DNA of 64,000 nucleotides from JANQIV01 sp050117315 (GTDB lineage Bacteria; Bacteroidota; Ignavibacteria; Ignavibacteriales; Melioribacteraceae). Of the stretch, positions 34,385 through 41,767 are shown one piece after another. The notes under the pieces were generated by a model. It was not told where the DNA came from, did not search any database, and was given only the letters and a program-made list of their open reading frames with translations. The stretch covers positions 1 through 64,000 of the forward strand of contig JASFMY010000011.1 of the NCBI GenBank assembly GCA_050117315.1, given 5' to 3'. The stretch's first letter is position 1. Each line of letters opens with the position of its first letter. A program made the translations under genes and the position numbers.

Positions 34385-37300
34385 ATGGGAGATTTTGTTC
34401 ATCTTCACAATCATTCGCATTATAGCTTACAGGATGCTGCTGCCTCTATTGACGGCTTGATCGATGCAACATGCAGGTGTAACCAGCATGCACTGGCACT
34501 AACGGATCATGGTGTTATGTTCGGGGCTTCAGAGTTTTCGAAGAAAGCAAAAAAAGCCGGAATAAAACCAATACTTGGTGTGGAAGCCTATATTGTAATG
34601 GAAGGAAGCCGGAAAGAAAAAGGTATAAACAAGGCAGAAGGACGGAAAAAAACTTACAACCATTTGGTTCTTCTTGCTAAAGATAAAAAAGGTTATAAAA
34701 ATTTAATAAAGCTAACTACTATTGGTTTTACCGAAGGTTTTTATTATAAGCCGAGAATTGATTTAGATATGTTAAGAAAATATAATGAAGGAATTATCTG
34801 CACCTCGGCATGTTTGGCAGGACCTATTTGTACCCCTTTATTAAACGGAGATTACGGCAAAGCAAAACAGAATGCCCTTATTCTGCAAGAAATTTTTGGC
34901 GAAGATTTTTACCTCGAATTACAAGATCATAATTTAGAACAGGACCAGATAATTTTAAAAGGAATACCAAAGTTATCCGAAGAACTTGGTATTAAAATGA
35001 TTGCAACAAACGATATCCATTATATTGAAAAAGAACATTCAATAGCGCATAACATTTTACTGCATCTAGGTGATAAAACAGGCCAGGTAGATTATAGAAA
35101 CTTAAGGTATAAAACCGACCAAATTTATTTCAAGACTACAGAAGAGATGAAGCAGCTCTTTAAGAACTACAACGGAGCAATAGAAAATACATTAGAAATT
35201 GAAGAGAAAGTAAAGTTCCAGTTGGAATTCGAAGGATTTCATTATCCGAATTTCCCTATTCCAAAAAATTCAGATGCAAAAAATCTCGACGAATATTTTG
35301 AATTACTAGCGCGTGAAGGTTTACACAAAAAGTTTGATAAAATGACTTCTCAAATTGAAGATCGATTTAATTATGAAATAGGTATAATCCAGCAAATGGG
35401 TTACTCCGGGTACTTTTTAATTACACAGGATTTTATAAATGCTGCAAAGCAAAGAGGCATTCCGGTGGGACCGGGGCGGGGAAGTGCTGCCGGTAGTTTG
35501 GTTGCATATTGCCTGGGAATTACAAACGTTGACCCACTTGAGTATGATTTACTCTTTGAAAGATTTTTAAATCCTGCGCGTAAATCGATGCCCGATATTG
35601 ACGTTGACTTTGCTGACGACCAACGAGGCGAAGTTATTGAATACGTTAAAGAAAGATACGGCGAAGAGTCTGTCTGCCAGATTATTACATTTAACAGGCT
35701 TTCTTCAAAAGCCGTGTTAAGGGACGTTGCTAGAGTTTTAAAAATTCCTATTCCTACTGTAAATAACATTACTAAATGGATACCTTCAAAATTCGGAAGA
35801 GTTTTTACAATAGACCAGGCACTTAAAGAGGTACCCGAACTTAAATGGGTTAAAGATTCAGACGATCCGCAAATACAAGAGTTAATTAAGTATTCAAAAA
35901 TACTTGAAGGCATGAACCGTAATGCTTCAAAGCATGCGGCCGGAGTTGTAATTACACCGGGCAATGTCGATAATTTTGTTCCGCTTGCTAAAGCCGGCGG
36001 AGATGAAGGTGATATTGTTACCCAGTTTAATATGAAAGAACTGGACGATGCCGGGCTTCTTAAAATGGATTTTCTCGGTTTAAGAACGCTTACAATTATA
36101 CGGGATACAATTGACCTTATCAAAGAGAATAGAGATGAAAATGTTGATATAGAAAGTATTCCTCTTGACGATAAAGAAACTTATAAACTTTTCTCGGAAG
36201 GTAGAACAACTGCAGTGTTCCAATTTGAATCCGGGCCCATGCGCGAGCACTTAAAAAATCTGCAACCGGCGAGCATCAATGATCTTGCTGCTATGAATGC
36301 TTTGTATAGGCCGGGTCCCATGGAATTTATTGATGATTTTATCGATAGAAAACACGGCAGAAAAAAAATTGAATATCTACACCCGCTGCTTGAGGATATA
36401 CTAAAGGATACTTACGGAATTATTGTTTTCCAGGAACAGGTAATAAAAATTGCAAATGTCATTGCCGGTATGAGTCTTGCAGAAGCCGATATTTTACGCA
36501 GGGCAATGGGTAAAAAAGATTTGGCTGCAATGGCGGAACAGAAGAAAAAATTCATTTCCGGCGCAGTTGAAAACAGTATCAAAAAAGAAATTGCCGAAGA
36601 AATTTTTACAGTTATAGATAAGTTTGCAAATTACGGTTTTAACAAAAGCCATGCAGTGGCTTACAGTATTGTTGCATACCAGACCGCATATTTGAAGGCA
36701 CATTACCTTGAAGAATTTTTAGCTGCGAACCTTACAAACGAATTCGGCAACACAGATAAAGTTACTTTGTTTTTAGAGGACTGCAGAAAACATAAAGTGA
36801 GTGTGCTTTCTCCCGATGTTAATAACCCGTCAACATTCTTTAAAGTAAACGGTAACAAAATTGTCTTCGGAATGTCGGCAATTAAAAATGTTGGAGTAAA
36901 CGCAGTTAAAGAATTAGAAAACAAAAGAGAAAGCCTGGGCAGGGATTTTACCAGTATTTATGATCTTTGTTCTAATGTTGATACGAGGGTTATAAACAAA
37001 AGAGTTCTTGAGGGACTTGTACTTGCAGGCGCATTTGATCATTTAAAAGGAAACAGGGCTCAAAATTTTGCTGCAATAGAAAATGCTCTTCATTTCGGTA
37101 GCAAAGCGCAATCGGCTAAAGAGGAACATAGTAACAGCTTGTTTGGCGATTCGGACGAATCTATTGAAATAATGGAACCCGAACTGCCTGAAGTTGAACT
37201 ATGGTCTGAAAAGGTTTGCCTGGCTAAGGAAAGAGAAGTGCTGGGGTTTTATTTGTCTGATCATCCTTTAAGACATTTTGAAAGAGAGTATAAATCATTT

Positions 37301-37837
37301 GCAAATGTTCATCTGGGTGAACCGTCAACTTTCAAATTTGAAGAAACAATAACCGCTTGCGGAGTAGTAACTGATTTTAGAACGAAGATTGATAAATCCG
37401 GAAGAACAATGGCGTTCTTTAAAATAGACGATTTTTCAGGCTCATGCGAGTGCTTGATGTTCTCAAAAATTTATGAAGAGTTCGGTGAATGTATCAAAGA
37501 AGAAAACACAGTATTTGTAAAAGGCAAACTTGAGAGTAGCGGCGATGCTGTTAAGCTGCACATTAATGAAGCCTTACCACTTGAAGATGCAAAAAATAAA
37601 CTAACAAAAAAAATGATACTATGTGCAAATACAAATACTCATAATGCAGAAACAATAATGAGTTTAAAAAATGCATTAATCAAATCCGAGGGAATTACTC
37701 CGGTAATAATTTCGGTAAGAGATAACGGAAACAGCAGAAATTTTTATCTCGATCTACAAGTTTCATTAAATAATGATCTAATAGAAGAAATTAATAAGAT
37801 TCTTGGAAAGGAATCGATTATTTATTCATCCCGTTAA
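34385..37837 (+). CDS. dnaE: DNA polymerase III alpha subunit
   Basis: This encodes 1150 residues, standard for DnaE. The N-terminal PHP domain begins FVHLHNHSHYSLQDAAAS. The polymerase core has GPGRGSAAGSLVAYCLGIT and the catalytic MPDIDVDFAD (Asp404, Asp406), plus NASKHAAGVVI and a YRPGPME segment. A helix-hairpin-helix region and an OB-fold region (TACGVVTDFRTKIDKSGR) lie in the last third. It lacks the internal exonuclease of PolC. It is the replicative polymerase in the cytoplasm. No other replisome gene lies nearby. Confidence 0.97.
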   Translation: MGDFVHLHNHSHYSLQDAAASIDGLIDATCRCNQHALALTDHGVMFGASEFSKKAKKAGIKPILGVEAYIVMEGSRKEKGINKAEGRKKTYNHLVLLAKDKKGYKNLIKLTTIGFTEGFYYKPRIDLDMLRKYNEGIICTSACLAGPICTPLLNGDYGKAKQNALILQEIFGEDFYLELQDHNLEQDQIILKGIPKLSEELGIKMIATNDIHYIEKEHSIAHNILLHLGDKTGQVDYRNLRYKTDQIYFKTTEEMKQLFKNYNGAIENTLEIEEKVKFQLEFEGFHYPNFPIPKNSDAKNLDEYFELLAREGLHKKFDKMTSQIEDRFNYEIGIIQQMGYSGYFLITQDFINAAKQRGIPVGPGRGSAAGSLVAYCLGITNVDPLEYDLLFERFLNPARKSMPDIDVDFADDQRGEVIEYVKERYGEESVCQIITFNRLSSKAVLRDVARVLKIPIPTVNNITKWIPSKFGRVFTIDQALKEVPELKWVKDSDDPQIQELIKYSKILEGMNRNASKHAAGVVITPGNVDNFVPLAKAGGDEGDIVTQFNMKELDDAGLLKMDFLGLRTLTIIRDTIDLIKENRDENVDIESIPLDDKETYKLFSEGRTTAVFQFESGPMREHLKNLQPASINDLAAMNALYRPGPMEFIDDFIDRKHGRKKIEYLHPLLEDILKDTYGIIVFQEQVIKIANVIAGMSLAEADILRRAMGKKDLAAMAEQKKKFISGAVENSIKKEIAEEIFTVIDKFANYGFNKSHAVAYSIVAYQTAYLKAHYLEEFLAANLTNEFGNTDKVTLFLEDCRKHKVSVLSPDVNNPSTFFKVNGNKIVFGMSAIKNVGVNAVKELENKRESLGRDFTSIYDLCSNVDTRVINKRVLEGLVLAGAFDHLKGNRAQNFAAIENALHFGSKAQSAKEEHSNSLFGDSDESIEIMEPELPEVELWSEKVCLAKEREVLGFYLSDHPLRHFEREYKSFANVHLGEPSTFKFEETITACGVVTDFRTKIDKSGRTMAFFKIDDFSGSCECLMFSKIYEEFGECIKEENTVFVKGKLESSGDAVKLHINEALPLEDAKNKLTKKMILCANTNTHNAETIMSLKNALIKSEGITPVIISVRDNGNSRNFYLDLQVSLNNDLIEEINKILGKESIIYSSR

Positions 37838-37912
37838 TAAAAATCAAGATGTTGATTTAGGATATTGTATTTTTTATTTTCGAAAATTATTTAAAAATAT
37901 AATAGGTAAAAA

Positions 37913-38737
37913 ATGGAAAAAAAATGGGCTTTAATTCTTGGTGCCTCAAGCGGATTTGGTGGAGCTGCTGCAGTTGAACTTGCTAAAGCCGGATATCATA
38001 TATTGGGAGTGCATTTAGACCGCCAGTCTACAATGCCCCAGGTTAATTCAATAATTAGAAAAATTGAAAAGACTAGTCGTAAGGCAATATACTTTAATGC
38101 TAATGCTGCCGATGCAATAAAAAGAAACGACATACTAGATGAAATAAAAGAAAGATTTTCTACCAAAGAACTCCCTGATGTTCATATACTTATTCATTCC
38201 CTTGCATTCGGTACATTAAAGCCGTATATATCAAAAAATCCAAATGAGTGTGTTACACAGGCCCAAATGCAGATGACTATGGATGTAATGGCGCATTCAA
38301 TTGTTTATTGGACCCAAGGCTTAATTCAAAGAGATTTATTTTCTCACGGTGGAAGAATTTTTGCACTTACAAGTGCAGGCTCGCAAACTGTGTTCCCAAG
38401 TTACGGCGCTGTTTCTGCTGCTAAGGCCGCACTGGAGTCGCACATGAGACAACTGTCAATGGAATTAGGTTCAATGAATATTACTGCAAATGCAATAATG
38501 GCGGGAGTAACAGACACACCCGCTTTGAGAAAAATTCCGGGAAGTGATAAGATGGTTGATGCTGCGATAAAGAAAAATCCGTTTGGGCGTTTAACTACTC
38601 CTGAGGATGTTGCCAAAGTGATTGTAATGCTCTCGGCGCCGGAGGCAGACTGGGTTTCCGGGAACGTAATAGGTGTTGACGGTGGTGAGTACGTAGTCAA
38701 CTATTACGGTGAAAGAGTAAAGACCAAAATAAAATAA
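37913..38737 (+). CDS. Enoyl-ACP reductase-like SDR (FabL/FabI type)
   Basis: This encodes 274 residues of the short-chain dehydrogenase fold: ILGASSGFGGAAAVELAKAG (dinucleotide site), a HSLAFGTLKPY stretch, and GVDGGEYV near the end. The catalytic pair is Y-x6-K (SYGAVSAAKAAL), the spacing of FabI/FabL enoyl-ACP reductases rather than the Y-x3-K of ordinary SDRs. The likely reaction is the last reduction step of fatty-acid elongation. GASSGFG at the N-terminus is closer to FabL than to FabI. It neighbours an acyl-CoA dehydrogenase, 16 bases downstream, which fits lipid metabolism but not necessarily synthesis. Confidence 0.75.
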   Translation: MEKKWALILGASSGFGGAAAVELAKAGYHILGVHLDRQSTMPQVNSIIRKIEKTSRKAIYFNANAADAIKRNDILDEIKERFSTKELPDVHILIHSLAFGTLKPYISKNPNECVTQAQMQMTMDVMAHSIVYWTQGLIQRDLFSHGGRIFALTSAGSQTVFPSYGAVSAAKAALESHMRQLSMELGSMNITANAIMAGVTDTPALRKIPGSDKMVDAAIKKNPFGRLTTPEDVAKVIVMLSAPEADWVSGNVIGVDGGEYVVNYYGERVKTKIK

Positions 38738-38753
38738 ATTACAGGAATACATA

Positions 38754-39896
38754 ATGTTCGAATTCAAATTTACTGAAGAGCAATTAATGCTCAGAGATAT
38801 GGTTCGGGATTTTACCAACAATGAAATCAAACCTATATCATCCAAGATTGACGAAGAAGAAAAAATACCGGAAGAATTAATTAAAAAATTAGCCGAGCTG
38901 GGAATCCTCGGTGTTTCATTCCCTGAAGAATACGGCGGCGGCGGATTTGGTGAAGTAGGCTATTGTTTAACACAGGAAGAAATTGCACGCGGCTGTATGT
39001 CAACTGCCACATTTATTGGAGCACATCAGTCAATAGGTGCAAACACTATATATTTAGGAGGTTCCGAAGAACAAAAGAAAAAATATTTAACACAACTTGC
39101 ATCCGGTGAAAAGATAGGTGCTTTTTGTTTAACCGAAGCACAAGCAGGATCGGACTCATTCCATTTGAAAACAAGAGCGGAATTAGACGGCGACGAATGG
39201 GTTATTAATGGTGAAAAATTATGGATTACCAACGGAGGAATAGCAGACATAGTTTCCGTATTTGCAAGAACCAACAAAGGAATAAGTACATTTATAGTTG
39301 AGACAGATAAACCGGGCTACAGTGCCGGTCCGCCTGAAAAGAAAATGGGAATAAAAGGAAGTGTTACAAATCCAATTACTTTTGATAATGTAAGAATACC
39401 GAAAGAAAACTTGATCGGTAGAGACGGTAGAGGTTTTATACTTGCCATGAAAACACTTGATGCTGGCAGGTTGGGTTTAGGTGCAGCATGCTTAGGTGCA
39501 GCAAAAGAATTATTGGAAATGTCAACAGACTATGCTAAACAACGTAAACAGTTTGATAAATCAATTAGTAATTTTCAGGGCATTCAATTTATGCTTGCTG
39601 AAATGGCTATAATGATTTATACCATGGAATCCATAGTTTACAGAACCGCTGTTGATTACGATTTGAAAAAAGATATTTCGCGACAATCGGCAATTGTTAA
39701 GTATTATTGTTCCGAAAATCTGGATAAAATTGCAGATTATGCAGTTCAAATTCATGGCGGTATGGGGTATTCAAAAGAACTGCCGATTGAAAGATATTAT
39801 AGGGACTCAAGGATTAACAAAATATTTGAAGGAACAAACGAAATACAAAAAGGAATTATTGCCAGAGAAGTAATAAAAAGAAACGGAAAATTTTAA
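38754..39896 (+). CDS. Acyl-CoA dehydrogenase
   Basis: This encodes 380 residues, typical of the family. Seen: FCLTEAQAGSDSFHLKT and WITNGGIADIVSVFA (FAD and substrate region), MGIKGSVTNPITFDNVRIP, IQFMLAEMAIMI, and the C-terminal YYRDSRINKIFEGTNEIQK in which the Glu of EGTNE is the usual catalytic base. It removes two hydrogens from acyl-CoA, passing electrons to ETF. The chain length is not predictable. It forms a unit with the SDR upstream and trxA downstream (15 bases). Confidence 0.92.
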   Translation: MFEFKFTEEQLMLRDMVRDFTNNEIKPISSKIDEEEKIPEELIKKLAELGILGVSFPEEYGGGGFGEVGYCLTQEEIARGCMSTATFIGAHQSIGANTIYLGGSEEQKKKYLTQLASGEKIGAFCLTEAQAGSDSFHLKTRAELDGDEWVINGEKLWITNGGIADIVSVFARTNKGISTFIVETDKPGYSAGPPEKKMGIKGSVTNPITFDNVRIPKENLIGRDGRGFILAMKTLDAGRLGLGAACLGAAKELLEMSTDYAKQRKQFDKSISNFQGIQFMLAEMAIMIYTMESIVYRTAVDYDLKKDISRQSAIVKYYCSENLDKIADYAVQIHGGMGYSKELPIERYYRDSRINKIFEGTNEIQKGIIAREVIKRNGKF

Positions 39897-39911
39897 AAAG
39901 GAGATAAATAA

Positions 39912-40238
39912 ATGAAACCGATAACTATCACTGATGATAATTTTGAATCAGAAGTAACGAATTCGAATATTCCTGTTATAGTTGATTTTTGGGCTACCTG
40001 GTGCGGCCCATGTAGAATGATTGCACCGATAATTGAAGAACTTGCTGACGAGTATGACGGCAAAGTAAAAGTTGGGAAACTCGATGTTGATGATAATCAA
40101 AACACATCGATTAAATTCGGTGTAAGGAGCATTCCTACCGTATTGTTTTTTCGTAATGGAGAGTTGAAAGATACAATAATCGGGGCAGTGCCAAAACAAA
40201 ACTTTGTTGATAAAATAGCTGCTATGCTTAATAATTGA
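39912..40238 (+). CDS. trxA: Thioredoxin
   Basis: This encodes 108 residues with the classic WCGPC active site (Cys31, Cys34) in VIVDFWATWCGPCRM, KLDVDDNQN, and the cis-Pro loop in VRSIPTVLFF. There is no signal peptide, so it is cytoplasmic. AAAAGGAGATAAATAA precedes the ATG. It reduces protein disulfides. The 185 bases after it are AT-rich, with no clear terminator. Confidence 0.95.
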   Translation: MKPITITDDNFESEVTNSNIPVIVDFWATWCGPCRMIAPIIEELADEYDGKVKVGKLDVDDNQNTSIKFGVRSIPTVLFFRNGELKDTIIGAVPKQNFVDKIAAMLNN

Positions 40239-40423
40239 TAAACTTTATTGAATAAGTATTCAAAGAAAATATTAAAAAAAATTTTAAACCTATAGCTTTT
40301 GATTTTTTTGTTTGTGGAACTAATAAGAATTATTTGTTATGTTATATAAATATATATTGATCATCTCATAAAATTCTTGGGCAAATTCTTATTAAGCTAC
40401 TATTAGTAAAGATATTATTTATT

Positions 40424-41410
40424 TTGTTATTGAGTATTACAATAAATAATAATGTAATTGCTCAATTAGATAAATGGGCTTTCTTTAATACTTCCAATTC
40501 AAAATTACCATCTAATTCAATTCATGTTGTCAAATTTGATAGTAGCGGGGGTAAATGGATAGGCACAAGAGATGCTGGCCTTGTATACTATAACAAAGAT
40601 AAATGGGAAATTTATAATACTGATAATTCTTCTTTACCTCATAATAGAGTTTTTAAGATTGCTATTGATAGTGAAGATAATAAGTGGATTGGAACATTTG
40701 GTGGAGGAATTGCTAAAATTGGCAAGGAAGAGTGGACTGTTTATAATTCGGAAAACTCTGGACTTTCAGATAATACTATTTATGCCATAGCATTTGATAA
40801 GAATAATGCCAAATGGTTTGGTACGGCGGGAGGAGGAATATCAATTTTTGATGATCAACATTGGATAACATACTCACCTAAAAACTCAATACTTCCAAAT
40901 CAAAAGATTACGTCCATTTTAATTGATGGTGATATCAAATGGATCGGAACGGCAGACCAATTAGTAAGAATCAAAGATGAAGATTGGAAGTTAGGTAGCG
41001 AATTAAATTTTGATCCTCCGCCTTATGCGGTTTATTCTATTACTAAGGATAAAACCAACAGAATCATATTTGGACTAAAAATGTCAGGTGTTGCAATCTT
41101 TAACGGCAAAGAATACTTCCATTATAATACAAAAAATTCAGTGTTACCTGGTTTAAGGGCTTATTCTGTTGCTGTTGATAGCAACAACAATGTTTTGATT
41201 GGTATTTTTGGTGCAGGCTTAATAAAATATAATGAACTTGGTGAATGGGTAGTATTCAACAAAGATAATTCTCTTTTACCTGATGATTTTATCACTTGGG
41301 TTGAAGTCGATAAAAAAAATAATATTTGGATTGGTACATACAGAGCAGGAGTTGTCGTTTTCAATGAAAACGGGTTACCTCTGGATATGTTTGAAAATAA
41401 GAAAAAATAG
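40424..41410 (+). CDS. Secreted beta-propeller protein (Reg_prop-like repeats)
   Basis: From the TTG at 40424 this is 328 residues made of about seven repeats with a KWIGT core (KWIGTRDAG, KWIGTFGGG, KWFGTAGGG, KWIGTADQL and so on) alternating with WxxYN..NS.LP segments, as in two-component-regulator propeller domains. No kinase or DNA-binding domain follows, so it is a stand-alone propeller. The open frame extends upstream to 40361 and there encodes KLLLVKILFILLL before INNNVIAQ, which together make a full signal peptide. No ATG, GTG or TTG gives that start. A rare ATT at 40391, or a lost start, is therefore possible. It is probably exported. Confidence 0.7.
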   Translation: MLLSITINNNVIAQLDKWAFFNTSNSKLPSNSIHVVKFDSSGGKWIGTRDAGLVYYNKDKWEIYNTDNSSLPHNRVFKIAIDSEDNKWIGTFGGGIAKIGKEEWTVYNSENSGLSDNTIYAIAFDKNNAKWFGTAGGGISIFDDQHWITYSPKNSILPNQKITSILIDGDIKWIGTADQLVRIKDEDWKLGSELNFDPPPYAVYSITKDKTNRIIFGLKMSGVAIFNGKEYFHYNTKNSVLPGLRAYSVAVDSNNNVLIGIFGAGLIKYNELGEWVVFNKDNSLLPDDFITWVEVDKKNNIWIGTYRAGVVVFNENGLPLDMFENKKK

Positions 41411-41443
41411 CATAAAAGAAAAATATATACGTTGAATAAAACC

Positions 41444-41472
41444 TTGACAAAATATTAAGCTTATGTTAAATT
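41444..41472 (+). promoter_or_regulatory. Sigma-70-like promoter for the TonB-receptor operon
   Basis: A consensus -35 TTGACA (41444-41449), a 17-base spacer and TAAATT (41467-41472) lie about 300 bases before the receptor start. This is the best promoter match I noticed in the window. Confidence 0.6.
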
Positions 41473-41767
41473 CTTATGCCAAATAAAGTTAGTTAGGTGG
41501 GCAATTACTAAGAGGTACTTCTTTTAACTCTTGTTTTATAAAATGTTTTAGTATTATTTTAGTCGTATAAGGGTATAGACTTTATAGGTGTTTAGACTGT
41601 TGTCAGTCAAAAAAGTTCCAGGGCAAAAAAAATTCCAGGTAAAAAGCGTTTTTACTTATAAATTATTTTAAAACTTTATCTAAGGAGGTGAAAGTGATAT
41701 CAAAATTTTACTGATCTCTTAGATCTTTAGCCCTTTCTTTTATAATTAAACAAACAAGGAGAATAAT
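41473..41767 (+). promoter_or_regulatory. Long 5' leader of the TonB-receptor operon
   Basis: Nearly 290 bases separate the promoter from the receptor ATG. The leader contains a strong internal ribosome site, AAGGAGGTGA at about 41682-41691, followed by a possible mini-frame GTG ATA TCA AAA TTT TAC TGA (41694-41714). After that comes the real start, preceded by AAGGAG at 41756-41761. There are two ACTTCT/AAGTTCC-rich segments and no recognisable riboswitch class. A leader-peptide or RNA-folding control is possible. Confidence 0.4.

Noticed and set aside
35401..36123. Long open frame on the minus strand inside dnaE
   Set aside because: It mirrors the dnaE coding frame, has no ribosome site or family motifs, and dnaE itself is unmistakable.
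41473..41767. Riboswitch in the leader before the TonB receptor
   Set aside because: I looked for cobalamin, TPP and similar core motifs and found none; only a long leader with a mini-frame can be supported.
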